Origin: Conus ventricosus
Taxonomy: Eukaryota > Mollusca > Gastropoda > Neogastropoda > Conidae
Reading direction: 5' to 3'
NCBI GenBank assembly: GCA_018398815.1
Contig: CM031611.1
Span: forward strand, 48,525,801-48,589,800
DNA: 64,000 bases
Shown: positions 1-13,018 of the stretch, one piece after another
Numbering within the stretch: position 1 is the first letter of the stretch
Layout of the letters: each line of letters opens with the position of its first letter
Position numbers and translations under genes: made by a program
The notes under the pieces: generated by a model
Database searches by the model: none
What the model was told of the DNA's origin: nothing
What the model saw: only the letters and a program-made list of their open reading frames with translations

Positions 1-2999
1 CTATTAAGTGAATCAATCTGCTGCTAGCTCACTTTGTTTTTCTCTTCGTGATTCTAATAATACGGCAAGTTCCACACAAATTAAAAGACAAGGCATTTGT
101 TGGAAAGGTAGATGTGCAAAAATGTTTGTGTGTCAATGTATCAAAACAGTCTTCAAATATACCTGTTAATGTAATCTGAAAGAAGCGGTTTTACACAAGA
201 AGCTAACCTATATAAATCTGCTTCATTCTTGAGAAATTGTGTTGATAGTATATTTCCACAAACACCTTGGACAAACACACATACACATACAGTAAGTAGA
301 CTGCACACTCATCACCTCGCGCACCATGCATGTATGCACTCTTGATATGTAAATGACCGTCCTTAGCACAAAGGTGCTTGACATACATCCACAATAGAAT
401 CACAAAGGATGCATTTCCTATTTATTTCATAAGACAAAATGTCACTGCAAATTCGCACAACAAAGTATAATAAATAATAATTAGGTAAATAAATAAACAG
501 TAAGCCCATACATTACGAACCCACACCCATTTGTTAACAGAAAATCAGACAAAGATAAATAATAACTAACTACAAAAGAACAAGATTACAATAACACAGA
601 GGAAATTACAACATTGACTGATTCCACTCTGGGGGCAAATAGCTGCATTTCTCAGCATTCATCAGTTCTTGTTGAGGTGAAGTCATAGATACCCTCCTTG
701 TACTGTAGCAGGGGTAGAACGTTTTTCATTTTATCCTGAATTCTACATCCTAGTAGGTTTGTGCGTGCATTGTGGTGGACAGGTCAAGGGCTTGACAGTG
801 GACGGAGGTCTGGGGGAAGATAACACCAGTTTACACCCAAATACACATGAGTTCATTGTTGATGTGTAATCTGGAGAAGCGACCTTTCCTCAGAAAAAGG
901 CTTCAGAAACAGCACTTGAAAGGAATATCTCAGTTTATTTCTCTGCTAAGAATTCCTGGTTCATTGAGGCGAGATTTGCCTCGGTAACATTTCTAAACCA
1001 TCTTTAGGCCTGCATCTTCATCTCTAATATACCAGTGTGTCGGTTTTTATTTTCTGCTCACTATGAAAGAGGTAAAACAGTAACCAGATCCCATTATTGT
1101 CTCCAGGGATTACTTGATCATTTGCTTCTTCCGTGTCTGTTGGTTTAATGGGGCGGTGGGAGCGGTGGTGGGGATAAAACTTTTGTAATTATGCCTATTA
1201 TAAGAGCAGTAATATCCAACGAGTCGACTGAAATTTTCACTCTTCATTGCAATGTTTATAGAGAAACTAGCATTTGTCACCTTAAAATCTAACTGTTAAA
1301 ATTGTCACGGACAGGGAGAAAAACTTTGAATGCAAAGTTCTGATCTGAGATAAGTTAAAAAACAATCTTAGTGTGCTTCATGTTATTTTGGTCAGACTGG
1401 CTGCATAATACAAGATAGTAAGATACACGTCACCCTGAAGCTGATGACATCCAGAATTCCTTTGCGCAAACTTGCATCAAGATCATGATTATCCATTCAA
1501 GAAATCCCCAAACCTGTTAAGTACCCACTGTTTCATTGTAATGAAGTATTTTTACTTGTAGGCTATGGAAAGAGTTATTGTGGCTGGCAAGCCAACAAGA
1601 AATAAACACGTTTTATTCCAGTTTGTACAATGTTTTTGCAACATTGTGTAATGAAACTCTAAATTGGACCCAAAAAAAAAAAAAAACTGTTCATACAAAC
1701 TTTCTTTCAGTTTCTTGGAGCTGGGGAGGAATTTCACTGGAAGAATGCACAGGAATGGTAGAAGGGAAGGCAACCACCTAAACTACTGTTGGACCCACAC
1801 ATGCTGGCATGCAGAGCAGAGTGCCCTCCCTGAGTTGCAGCGAACAGGGGCAGCACCGTTGTGAAGAGATGGATTGTGGAGTGAGAGCGGGTATTGCTTG
1901 TCCTTGTTTTCCCACAGTTTACGCAAATGATTGTAAGCTGGTGGCTAAGCATGTACAGTTTTAGTGGCCACTGAAACAAACAGAAACTGCACAGTGACCA
2001 GGTCAGGTCATAAGCGGGCTGGCATGCAGTAAACCAAAAACTCAATGCAGGTCTGTTCTCCGGACATCCAGGTCAGGTTGCCGCCATCACACATCGTTTT
2101 TTAAGGTAACAATAAATCAAAACTGAAAATCATTTCTTTGAAAACAAGAGAAAGAAATGAACAACTAAAAACAGCAAATAAAAATAAGACCAGAATCCAT
2201 AAAGGGGGAAATTAACGTTTACAAAAAACATAATCAAAAATGCTAATTAAATAAAACATTACCTTGCAGTTACAACAATGATTATTTTTTTGTTAATACT
2301 TTACAGCAGGCAAGGGTTAATGTATTAAAGGCAAGAATCTTTTTGACATTTATAGACAATATAAAAATTCTAAATCGTTTCATCTATAAATAAAAAAAAA
2401 GCCCCAATGATCAGGATATGTTAAAATAAAACAAAACTGTCTCGAAAAAAAATAACCCAAAATAGGAATTCAATAGCATGAGCTTTGGCTGGTTTCATAT
2501 GATTTTGAAAGAAGTAAAAACACCTTTCAATTCCTTGACTGCCACCAAGACAGTAGCTGTGAGTATTTTATATCTAGAAACAGCATAAATGTTCGACATC
2601 AACTACTGTGGTGTTTTTGAAGTAAGAAAGGTTCTCTGTTCCTGACAATACTTACTGTACCTCTCAAATCAGCGACGTATACAAACCTAGAAATTCCGAA
2701 TGTAAGGAAGACAAACTACACAACCCGACTAACAAACACCCACTGCATCACTAGGATCGTGTCCTAAACCCCAAAATGTTTCAAAATTATTGTACAAACG
2801 AATTTTTTGTCTTGATAGGCTAACCCAAAACTGACTGATGAAAAGGCACAAGGCATATTTTCTACGACAAAGATGAACTTGACAACAATTAAGCTCTTAA
2901 CCACAGAGCTTGCAGGGCTGGCATATTCCATATGTCGTGGTATAACAGCATGGAACCCTGTATACAGCTTGGTTACGAGGACTGAGAGAGTAAGTGATT
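1..2999. other. AT-rich non-coding stretch, no gene recognised
   Basis: I see no convincing exon, RNA gene or transposon here. Open frames are short, lack family similarity and are not bounded by splice sites in a coding context. It lies downstream of the last Dvl exon I can place (10364) and could be a Dvl intron, 3' UTR or intergenic DNA. A poly-A run near 1671-1686 and AT-rich tracts at 420-600 and 2100-2460 are the only low-complexity features. I looked for the conserved C-terminal Dvl tail on the minus strand and did not find it. Confidence 0.5.
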
Positions 3000-3000
3000 T

Positions 3001-4000
3001 NNNNNNNNNNNNNNNNNNNNNNNNNNNNNNNNNNNNNNNNNNNNNNNNNNNNNNNNNNNNNNNNNNNNNNNNNNNNNNNNNNNNNNNNNNNNNNNNNNNN
3101 NNNNNNNNNNNNNNNNNNNNNNNNNNNNNNNNNNNNNNNNNNNNNNNNNNNNNNNNNNNNNNNNNNNNNNNNNNNNNNNNNNNNNNNNNNNNNNNNNNNN
3201 NNNNNNNNNNNNNNNNNNNNNNNNNNNNNNNNNNNNNNNNNNNNNNNNNNNNNNNNNNNNNNNNNNNNNNNNNNNNNNNNNNNNNNNNNNNNNNNNNNNN
3301 NNNNNNNNNNNNNNNNNNNNNNNNNNNNNNNNNNNNNNNNNNNNNNNNNNNNNNNNNNNNNNNNNNNNNNNNNNNNNNNNNNNNNNNNNNNNNNNNNNNN
3401 NNNNNNNNNNNNNNNNNNNNNNNNNNNNNNNNNNNNNNNNNNNNNNNNNNNNNNNNNNNNNNNNNNNNNNNNNNNNNNNNNNNNNNNNNNNNNNNNNNNN
3501 NNNNNNNNNNNNNNNNNNNNNNNNNNNNNNNNNNNNNNNNNNNNNNNNNNNNNNNNNNNNNNNNNNNNNNNNNNNNNNNNNNNNNNNNNNNNNNNNNNNN
3601 NNNNNNNNNNNNNNNNNNNNNNNNNNNNNNNNNNNNNNNNNNNNNNNNNNNNNNNNNNNNNNNNNNNNNNNNNNNNNNNNNNNNNNNNNNNNNNNNNNNN
3701 NNNNNNNNNNNNNNNNNNNNNNNNNNNNNNNNNNNNNNNNNNNNNNNNNNNNNNNNNNNNNNNNNNNNNNNNNNNNNNNNNNNNNNNNNNNNNNNNNNNN
3801 NNNNNNNNNNNNNNNNNNNNNNNNNNNNNNNNNNNNNNNNNNNNNNNNNNNNNNNNNNNNNNNNNNNNNNNNNNNNNNNNNNNNNNNNNNNNNNNNNNNN
3901 NNNNNNNNNNNNNNNNNNNNNNNNNNNNNNNNNNNNNNNNNNNNNNNNNNNNNNNNNNNNNNNNNNNNNNNNNNNNNNNNNNNNNNNNNNNNNNNNNNNN
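3001..4000. other. Assembly gap of exactly 1000 N
   Basis: All bases are N, and the round length indicates a scaffolding placeholder, so the true distance is unknown. The right edge (4001) is inside LINE copy 1. The left edge (up to 2999) does not resemble that LINE, so the missing 3' end of the LINE and its tail are expected in the gap. Open frames that cross it are meaningless. Confidence 0.98.
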
Positions 4001-7000
4001 TCCCTCTTTGAAGAATGTGAGATTATCTTCAAAGCCAAAACCAGAGCAGTAAGTTCAGCAGAAAGACAGAAGCATTGAATGGACATGTTCCAACAGTATC
4101 TGAGAAGGAGCCCAGGGCAGTAGGCTGCACAGGCCACTCCATCTTCAGACTTGGAACCGTCAGTGAAAACGTTTTGACAGGATGGGAATTTGGAACAGAG
4201 GTCAGCATACAAAGCCTTGTACGCCAGAGAGCTGTAGACTCTATGCGAAAAGCTGCAAGATCAAAACGAATCTCTGGTGTGAAAAAGGTCCACGGAGGTT
4301 GATCCGGAAACTTGGAAAAATCGGACACAACTCCTGGGTCTACACCTGCATTCCGCACGTGAGGCTGAATACGAAGACCAAACGGCGGAATACATTTCGG
4401 GTTGTTTTCAAACTTACTTTGGAACGGAGGGTCAAAGACACAGTCATAGGCAGGATTCTGGGGTTCTGAGAACAGTCGGATGTAATAATTTAAAGACAGT
4501 TTCAGCCTGCGGTTGGACAATGAAGGTTCACCCGCCTCTGCGTACAAGCTGTACACAGGGGTGGTGCGAAACGCTCCAAGACAGAGACGAAGCCCTTGAT
4601 GGTGGATAGGGTCCAAGAGTTTGAGGTAAGAGGGTCTTGCGGAGCCGTAGACAGCACAGCCGTAGTCCAGTTTGGAACGGACCAGGGCTCTGTAGAGGTG
4701 CAACAAAGTTTTCTTATCAGCGCCCCAGTCGGTGTGTGCTACGACCCGCAGAATATTCAGTGCCTTCTGGCAAGCAGTTTTGAGGTTTTTAATATGGCTG
4801 AGAAAGTTAAGTTTTTGGTCAAAAATGACTCCCAGAAATTTGGCCTCTTTAACAGCTGGAATGGGAGATTTCCCTACTTGAAGTTCAGGATCTGGAAAAA
4901 ACTGACGGAAATTATGGAAGTGAATACACTGCGTCTTTGTTGGAGAAAAGGTAAACGTTTTCATCTGCCCACGATGGATTTTATCTACGCAAAGCTGGAG
5001 CCTGCGCTGGACACTCGGGTACAGGCTTCCAGTTGCGTAGACAGCAAAATCATCCACAAACAATGAGCAGTCTGAACCCTGCTGAACTGATTTCACATGT
5101 TGTTGATTTTAATACTAAAGAGGCAGGAGACAGTATGCTCCCTGTGGAACACCCAACTCCTGCTCGTGGACATCAGAGAGAGTGGTGCCAACCCGGACCT
5201 GAATTGTCGTTCTGCCAAAAAATTTTGAATAAAAATCGGAAGATGACCTCGAAAACCCAGATCGTGGATATCATGAAGTATCCCCGACTTCCAGGTGGTA
5301 TCGTAGGCCTTCTCTAAGTCGAAGAAAATTGCCACTGCATGCTGTCTGTTCAGAAAAGCGTTCCGAAGTGTTGATTCCAGACGAATCAAATGGTCAACGG
5401 TAGTCCGATGTTTGCGGAAACCACACTGTTCTTTCGCCAAAAGGCCATCGGTTTCAAGTTTCCACATCAGCCTAGCATTGACCATTTTTTCCATCAATTT
5501 ACAAACACAGCTAGTCAAAGCTATTGGACGGTAGTTTGATGGATTAGAAAGATCTTTTCCAGGTTTGGGGATGGGAATAATGAGGGCTTTTCACCAAGGG
5601 GGTGGAAAAAAACCCGTAGTCCACACATGGTTGTAGACCTGTAGCAGTATGTTCAAACCTTCTAGCGGAAGATGTTTCAACAGCTGATAATGGATTCATC
5701 TATACCTGGAGAGGAATCGCTGCAAGAAAGTAAGGCAGACTTCAGCTCGTTTAACGTGAAAGGAAGATTATAGTCTTCCATGTTGTCGGACGAAAAGTTG
5801 CAGGGTGATTTTTCTTTAAGGGCTTTGTTTTTGACAAAAGTGGCTGATTTGTTAGAAGAGGAGGAATTCTTTTCAATGGTAGAAGCAAGCAGATTAGCAA
5901 CTGCTTTCTTCTCTGTTATTAAAGAGTCCGAAAACTTGAGATGGTTCACAGTGGGACAGGTGTTCTTCCCTTTGATTTTCTTAATAATGTTCCACGCTTT
6001 TTTCTTGGAAGTTTTTGATGTCAGCCTGGAGCAGAAGCTTCTCCAGGACCGACGTTTACTGATTTTAAAAGTGTGTCTTGATTTAGCACGGAGTTTCTGA
6101 TGGGCTCGAGCGTTGGGACCCGAAGGTCGTTGGTACACCTGACGCTGAGCCCGTTTTCGAATTTTGGAAATTTGTTGGCAGTCCGAATCAAACCAGGGTG
6201 TTTTTGGCATTTGAAGTTTATCGGAAGACACTGGAATACAGGCTTTAGCACATTTGATTACAGTGTTAGTCAGAGATTCTGCTGGGCCTGGACTCTGAAA
6301 AAAATCAGTGTCCTGGAATTCTTTTGAAATAGTGGCTGCAAATAGATCCCAGTTTGCTTTTTTATAATTGAGATGTTGAGAGACAGAGACGTGTTCAGTT
6401 AATACAGGTTGTAGAAGGACAGGGAAATGGTCACTTCCGTGCAGATCGTCATGGACAGACCACTCATAGTCCAGGACCAGCGAGGGGTCACAAACCGACA
6501 AATCTAAACACGAAAGTGAACCTGTGGAAGAGTGGAGGTAAGTTGCAGATCCGTCGTTCAGACAACACAAATCCAAGTCTGAAAGGACATCCTCAATCAG
6601 CAGACCTCTGGGTGACGTACCGGCACTACCCCAAAGAGGATTGTGACCGTTAAAGTCACCCAACAGCAAAAAAGGTCGAGGAAGTTCTCCTATCAGACTG
6701 ACAAGGTCCTGACGACAAAACCGGGACAGAAGGAGGTAGATAAAGAGAACAGTGGTCACAGTCTTGTGGAGAGTGACTCTCGCAGCTACAGCCTGAAGCG
6801 AGGTAGACAGAGCGACAGGACTATACAGCAAAGTTTTGTGTAGGAGAAGGGCAACACCGCCCGACAGTCCCAACATGGATGGTTGTGCAGGTATTGAAAG
6901 AATATTAAAGCCAGAAAGAGTAAAGGTCTTCTGGCTTTGAATTTGAGTTTCCTGAAGAGCCACGACGGAGGGTTTTATAGACTGACACAGAAGCTGCAGC

Positions 7001-7056
7001 TCCTCAAAGTTGGAATTTAATCCACAGATATTCCAATGTAATATTGTACTATCCAT
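4001..7056 (-). pseudogene. LINE ORF2 relic, copy 1: APE endonuclease and reverse transcriptase
   Basis: Translation starts at 7056 (MDSTILHWNICGLNSN) and is open for 459 codons, which include the endonuclease. Visible endonuclease landmarks are LQETQ (catalytic Glu), LLLGDFNGHNPLWGS and GSDHFPV, as in AP-endonuclease-type LINEs. Reverse transcriptase motifs follow after frameshifts: FFDLEKAYDTTW (motif A) near 5300, and SLFVDDFAVYA (catalytic F-x-DD) near 5060. The RNase H motif FTDGSKSEDGVACAAYC begins near 4190 and is cut by the gap. Several frameshifts (for example near 5690, 5590 and 5100) break the frame. In life it nicks target DNA and reverse-transcribes LINE RNA (target-primed reverse transcription). 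The ATG sits 27 bases after the ORF1 stop codon. Confidence 0.88.
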
Positions 7057-7082
7057 GGTGCAGAGGGCGAAAAGGAGAGAGA

Positions 7083-8439
7083 TCAGGTCATCTCCTCATC
7101 GACATCTGCGCCAATGGAGTGAATTTATTTTGTAGTTTCACTGGACTGTGTTGGTCTTTGGACCTGCTGGCAGACTTGCCCGCAGGTGACAAAGGCCTGG
7201 AGTTTGGAGAAGGTGGAGGTCTGGATTTGGAGATGGTGGAGGGTTTTTCCTATCTCCACCATCTCCACACTGGGTGGAACTCCTTGCCCGCACGGGCACT
7301 GGACAGAGGAGTTCGAGGGGGAACTGCTGGTTTTTTAATCTGCCCAGCAGCAGATGTTGTAGACTGCTGGCAGTCTGAGGGGTGGCGGATTTTTTGCCTC
7401 CACCAGGGGCAATCATTTTGGGTTGAGAGGTGGTGGACCTGCTTCCACCAGAGTTGACAGTTCGTACTTGCAGTGTCTTTGAAAACGTAAAGTCATCAGT
7501 CTGACAGCAGACTGATCGAGTGGAAACTGTGGAACTTTCCTTACAGCCGAAGCATAGGAAGAGGCTGTCGGCGTCCGACAGCCCACAACCTGCTTGCGGG
7601 CCTCAAAAAAGGAAATTTTCTTTTCAGTCTTTAGTCTTTGAATTGCGGATTCCTGAATCCAAAAGGACAGTTTCTTGAAGAGGAGGGATGGTCGCCACCG
7701 CAGTTAGCACAATGTGCCGGATCTTGACACGGCCCATCATGGGTTGCCTTGCAGCAAACACCGCATACCTCTTGCCCTGAACAGCGGTCCCTGACTATGG
7801 CCAAACTTCTGGCACCTGAAGCACCTCAATGGGGACGGCACATATAGCTGAACATGAACATTTAGGTAACCAACCTTGATGACCGGAGGCAGCACAGGGT
7901 TGCAGAAGGTCAGAAAGAGGGTGTTGGTGGCCACTCTCTCTGAACCCTTCTTTACCGTCACCCTGCGCACCTCCGTCACACCCTGGGACGCCAGCTCCGT
8001 TTTTTATTTCCGCCTCTGAAACACCCGCCAGATCTCTGCATCGAATCACACCTTTGGATGAATTTAATTGCTTATGGGGAGTCACCCTGATCTCCCTATC
8101 CACAAGCTTTTTTGCCTTCTGCAGCTGTTCGGATTGCTTCTGTGATCGACATTGAAGAAGAAACGAACCATTCCTCAACCGTTTTATGGACCTAGGTTCA
8201 ACCTGCTAAAACCATGAAAGCCCTTTTGGACAGCAAAAGGGCTCAGAGCTGAAAGGGGTCTTTCCTGCTCTGTCCCTTCCACCACGAGCCAGGAAGCCCA
8301 GAAACCTGTCCCCTGTCTTACCTCACTGCCAGAATCACTGTCTGTTTCAAATTCCCCTGAAATAGGGGATACTGCCTTCCTCTTCCTTTTGGGGGGGTAG
8401 TTTTTTTAATGAAGTCATATTTAGTTTATTGTGATTCAT
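7083..8439 (-). pseudogene. LINE ORF1 (gag-like, CCHC zinc knuckles) relic, copy 1
   Basis: This frameshifted version matches the better-preserved ORF1 of copy 2 at 26915-29561. The start MNHNKLNMTSLK at 8439 is shared by both copies, and the stop at 7083-7085 is taken by homology. Recognisable parts are the basic helix-rich middle (QKQSEQLQKAKKLVDREIR), the zinc knuckle region (CFRCQKFGH, with later knuckles out of frame) and a Ser/Pro-rich C-terminus. Family knowledge: such ORF1 proteins bind LINE RNA and act as nucleocapsid or chaperone. Single-base indels, for example in the G run near 8390 and around 7790, destroy the frame. Confidence 0.85.
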
Positions 8440-9153
8440 CTCTCCCTTACCCACCCACCTTGGAGTCCAACTAAGGGGCCAGGGCCAAGAAACCAATGTC
8501 TTGACCCCTTCCAGGCTTCGGGAGATATACGACAAACAGAAACTACCAACCTTATCCCCCCTGATCATGCTCAACTCCCGGGGACAGAGAGCTGAGCACT
8601 GCAGGGGTTTCCTTGGCCAGCAGGGGAACTGTCTGTCTTGACCCAGCCCCAAAAAGGGGAGCCGATTAGTACACCCGGGCCAAAGTGTACTTCCTGTCTA
8701 GGAGAGGTCCGAGCCAAAGTGATGTGTTGAGAGCGCTGGCCCTCTCAATCACCAGGATCTCATCCCCCTCCGACACAGGTCGCACCGCACGGCAAACGCG
8801 GCGGATCTTAAGGAGACCACAGAGAGAAAAGGAGTGTGTAAAAGAAGACTTGAAGGGGAGACGAAGATAGAAAAGGGCCAAATAAGGAAGGCAGAAAACA
8901 AGACAGAATAGGAAAAAGGTGGGTTACTATTTGTCTGGGCCCTCACTCCTAACCTTTCTGACATGGGAGACCCTACCAGGGGCATCAATTCCTACCACGT
9001 AATGCTTAGCCAGTCAGCAACTTGCTATACAGGCCTAGCAGTGTTCACAACTAACCATCTAGCCGAGTTTTGATGCCCCCGTCAGCAAAGCCTAAAAGAT
9101 CACAGGACCACGCAAGCCCTCCGACCACGGCAAGGTTGCAACCCCCGGAGGGG

Positions 9154-9700
9154 ATGGTTATCATCATAACATCACAATAAATGGAGAAGAAACACAGATG
9201 GTATTATCCAAACATTACAACAGATGAGAAGAAATACTGATGGTTATAATCCAAGCATTAAAACAGCTGTAGAAGAAATGCTGATGGTTATTACAATTCT
9301 AAAACATGTGGAGAAGAAACACTGATGGTTATCATCCCAACATTAAAACAGATGGAGAATAAAATACTGATACTGAGACAGTTTTTCACTTCATCATTAA
9401 AATAACCGGAGAAGAAAAACTGATGGCATCATACCAACATTGAAACAAAGAAGAAACACTAATGGTTGTCATCTAATTACTGACACACATGGAAAGGATA
9501 ACACCACCGACTATCATCCCAACACCGACAAAGAGGAAAAAAACACTGCTGGTTATCCTCTAAACATTGAAACTGATGGAGCAGAAACACTGAGGGGTTA
9601 TAATCCCAACACTGATGCGAACAGAGAAGAGACACTGATAGTTATCATCCCTCCAACAGGAATGACAACGACAGTACTTGGAACTGAAAGCAGACTAGAG
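9154..9700. repeat. Degenerate minisatellite, about 38-48 bp unit
   Basis: The stretch is built from diverged copies of a unit resembling 'gaagaaacactgatggttat' followed by 'catcccaacattaaaacaga'. I count roughly ten imperfect units between 9160 and about 9660. It abuts the 5' end of LINE copy 1 exactly at 9153, so the LINE inserted into or beside the array. One array frame is open (9440-9748) but this is a repeat translation, not a gene. Confidence 0.75.
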
Positions 9701-10363
9701 ACGAACATTAGGAATGTGTTAAAAAAAAAAAAAAGTCTACAGCAATAACCGATTTAATATGCAATATTTCCTTGACAATCCCACCGAAGCAAAGCAAACT
9801 ATTTCAGAAACAGACTAAAAAGGGGTCTGTCTATACGTTTACATCTAAAGAAATGCACAAAACTATACTTGTGCATCTAATGAAATAAAACTCTTTTTTC
9901 TGTTACTTCCTTTTTACCCCCATGGGAAAACTTTGCGATTACTCTGATGTGAGGAACTGGTTCAGGAAATCAACAGCTCAGCATTTCTGCAGTTGATGCC
10001 AATATTCGATTAATTATGCATTACTGCCTGACACCAACTATCAAATGAATATCCACTACAAACCCTACACATACAAACTTCCTCTGTCAACTATTCTCAT
10101 TAATGCCATTTAAATTCAGCTACACGTTTCCCTATGCATACCCAACAAAACAGATTAAACTGCCAAAAACATATTTTAAAAAAACACACCATCAAAGCAC
10201 TCAGAAAGCACACTAATACTTCCTTGTATTAAAACCAAAAAAATCTGAAAAGCAAGATGCCACCATAAATGCCATCAACAACAACAATCGGCACAAGGGG
10301 AGTCTGCCCATCAACCGCCCCCCCTCCACTCCCCTATCCTCCACACAGACCACCGCCACCTAC

Positions 10364-10666
10364 CTGAGGCGCTGTGCACACTCCCTGCACTCCCGTTACC
10401 CCCTCCTCCGATTCCCGACGTGGACGGAGGAGCCGGGAGAGGGGCGGCGTCGACAAAGCTGCCCACATAGCTGTTGGAGTCGGCGGATGCGTAGACATGA
10501 GGAGGGATGTAGGACATGTTGTGGGGCAGGAAGGAGGATGAGGGGAAGGGGTACTGATTGTTCCAGGCAGGAGGTGGGAGAGGGGCCAGGGTGTCCCGGT
10601 CTGCCTCGGAGACAGAGTCCACATCTTCCAGGCTCATGGCGCTAAGGTCTGGGTACACCGGGGGAC
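10364..10666 (-). CDS. Dvl: Dvl exon: start of the Pro/Gly/Ser-rich C-terminal tail
   Basis: Encodes GPPVYPDLSAMSLEDVDSVS, then EADRDTLAPLPPPAWNNQY and a Pro-, Tyr- and Ser-rich stretch ending in GGGGNGSAGSVHSAS. DTLAPLP follows DEP in most animal Dishevelled proteins, and the YPxFPxxxxLP / GSVHS pattern resembles the tail. The exon is 303 bases (2 + 300 + 1) between CGCTCAG and GTAGGT. The tail recruits non-canonical and endocytic partners. The remaining C-terminus was not located. Confidence 0.93.
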
Positions 10667-11269
10667 CTGAGCGAAAGATTCACTGTGGATGTGAGGCACT
10701 TCTCTTTACTGAATTTTTCTCTCTCTCTTTCTCCCTTTCTCTCTCCGACTCAACACCCACACACAGAAACAAATATTCACGTCTACTTATAAAACACAAG
10801 AAGCGCTCTAAGGAGATTGCAGACCTCCACCACAGTTGAACAGATCCTGAATCTTCTCTACATTTTGGACCTATACCGACAATTCAAAAAGTTACCTGAT
10901 GGAAAACTATCTACTTCTTCTAATCTTTCATCCCAGACGATGCAGATCACTTCTTAATTTGTTTACCTCCGTATATCTGTGCATTATCCTTTTGTTAATG
11001 CTATGCGTGGAATTTTCAGTTGATCAGTTGATGTTTGGGTTTGACATCCTTACAGCAAGGCTTGTTTTAAGGACAAGTTGTGTGCAGCTGTAAGCTGCAA
11101 TGTGGCACCTATAAGGGACGTTCCCACCACTCCCTTCCCGATAGGGAAAGCCCTGCTGGTTCTGCAGGCCATGATGCAAGTCGCAGAATAATAATGCCAT
11201 GTTGTCCAACTAACCCACAGACTCGAAAGCCATCCGACACCGACACAGGCTAGACACAAAATCTAATGC

Positions 11270-11600
11270 TGATGTGATGAAGATAGAGTGTGCCACCTAC
11301 ACTTATTTGCCAAGTATGTGCTGGTGCTGATGTGACAAAGGTAGGATGTGCCATCCTACACTATTTGCCACCTATGTGCTGGTGCTGATGTGATGATGGT
11401 AACATGTGCCACCCTACACTTACTTGTCACCTATGTGCTGGTGCTGATGTGATGATGGTAACATGTGCCACCCTACACTATTTGCCACCTATGTGCTGGT
11501 GCTGATGTGACAAAGGTAGGATGTGCCATTCTACACTATTTGCCACCTATGTGCTGGTGCTGATGTGATGATGGTAACATGTGCCATCTACACTTATTTG
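11270..11600. repeat. Minisatellite, about 58-bp unit, six copies, Dvl intron
   Basis: The unit 'gtgctggtgctgatgtgatg' followed by 'atggtaacatgtgccaccct' and 'acacttatttgccacctat' repeats about six times. Two alternating subtypes are visible (gatgatggtaacatgtgcc and gacaaaggtaggatgtgcc), giving a higher-order ABBAB-like order. It lies between the DEP core exon and the tail exon. Confidence 0.85.
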
Positions 11601-11974
11601 CCACCTATGTATTTTCCATTGGTAATACCACCTCTCAGCAGGTACGGGGAATTTTTATCATCATAAATATCTAAATGTCTATATCCTGATAAGATGTATG
11701 TAAAGTTTCCAAGTTTGACAAAAGGGTCTCCATATAAAAGGGAGGGGGAAGGGGAGAAGGGAACATTCATGGGTTCATCCTTGTTCAATATGCCTTCATT
11801 CCATCTGGCTGTATCAACATCAGTACAGTAGTTTTTGTGTAATCCTGCCTTAAAGACAGACAAACAGACAGACAAGCAGTTGAGAATAACCTCCTTGGTG
11901 GAAAAAAAACAAAGAAATAAAAGCCAACGAAATGGAGAGGCAAAAAGTCTGAACGTGAACTGCCACCAACTCAC

Positions 11975-12142
11975 CACCATAATAATCACCAAAGACGTAG
12001 TAGCACTGCTCAGAGAAAGTAAGTTTGTTGACTGTGTGCCGAATGTAGCCTGACTTGAGCAGGTTGCAGGCATACTTGCGTGCATCCCGCCGGTCTGCAA
12101 AACCTTCCACATGGGAAAACAGCCAGTCCACCAAGTCAGCAC
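11975..12142 (-). CDS. Dvl: Dvl exon: DEP domain core
   Basis: Encodes [39 protein letters not shown] and [23 protein letters not shown], RKYAxNLLKxGxIRHTVNK and [11 protein letters not shown] are the DEP hallmarks that bind Frizzled and membranes. The Lys in the RHTVNK motif, known to matter in planar polarity signalling, is kept. The donor is GTGAGT. The neighbouring intron toward the tail carries a long minisatellite. Confidence 0.97.
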
Positions 12143-13018
12143 CTGCCAAACAAACATGCCACACATTCAGAAAAGTGCTTCCAAACAAGCTAGACGGAGT
12201 TTACTCCAGGTCCTCAATTTCTGTATTTTAACATACAAGAGTGTGAGGGAAAGTAACGCAGCATATGCGGCCAATTGCGGATGTAACGAACACTGAGGGA
12301 GACAAACAGAGCAGCCGGATACGGGAGAAAAACAAATACAAGAGGGTTAAAACCTGATGCATCAGCATACTTTAGCACATGCTCATATTCTCTCATTGAT
12401 TTTTCAGCCTTTCAGAGCCACTGTTGAAGCAACAGACACCACCTAACGTCATTTTGTCCACAAAGTTAGCAAGAGCTATCATTCTCTTGTCAAAACCTCT
12501 GTCATGGTCACACTCTGCATGGGCAATTACTGCTCAAGAACTTAGTCTCCAGTATTTTTTTTTCTTTTTCGGTTCATCATATTTGTCATATTTTCACCAA
12601 CCATGTGTATAAAATATGGGTGAACAGGTTAAACTTGGAATGCGTGTATCTGTCACTTGCAGTATCTTTCGCAAGTTTTCACTTAAACACACACACACAA
12701 ACACATACAGAACAAAAACAACAACAGAATTTAACAATATATACTTTTCACACCAAGAGCAGATTTTTACGAACCAGGGAAAAAGATGTACATGCCTCTG
12801 AAACCACAATATCTGATATCATGTTAGTTATGTATGTCTCCTATATTACCCATTTTTTTTAAATTATGATTAATAACTGCAAATTACTTCTACAGTCTCT
12901 TTTGTACAAATGATGCTTTTCACTTCAGGTGTCATCAACTACAAAAATATTAAAGCAAGTCAATGACAACATTACCAAATGACAGCCAAACAATATAACA
13001 GAAACCAAGCAAACTAAC

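Larger units (their letters stand above)
4001..9153 (-). mobile_element. Non-LTR retrotransposon (I/Nimb-like LINE), copy 1, 3' end lost in gap
   Basis: This decayed LINE reads right to left: GC-rich 5' UTR (about 9153-8440), ORF1 with zinc knuckles, then ORF2 with endonuclease and reverse transcriptase, running into the N gap. It is close to copy 2 (22406-30281) throughout. Both copies share the same 5' border, ending in a CCGGAGGGG motif at 9153 and 30281, which fixes the 5' end. The coding order (CCHC ORF1, then APE endonuclease-RT-RNase H ORF2) fits the I superfamily, Nimb-like; the clade is inferred. Frameshifts make it inactive. Immediately upstream of the 5' end is a minisatellite (9154-9700). 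Confidence 0.9.

Noticed and set aside
2764..4212. Long open frames on both strands crossing 3001-4000
   Set aside because: They are created by the N gap, which has no stop codons. Only the 4001-4212 part is real (LINE RNase H).
9440..9748. Small gene encoding a repetitive Asn/Thr-rich protein
   Set aside because: It is the open frame of a degenerate minisatellite, with no start context or splice structure.
9154..11600. CRISPR array
   Set aside because: The repeats are contiguous or diverged units without unique spacers in a clearly eukaryotic context.
11594..11974. Open frame running on from the DEP exon into the intron
   Set aside because: It passes the consensus GTGAGT donor at 11974 and loses all similarity to Dishevelled.
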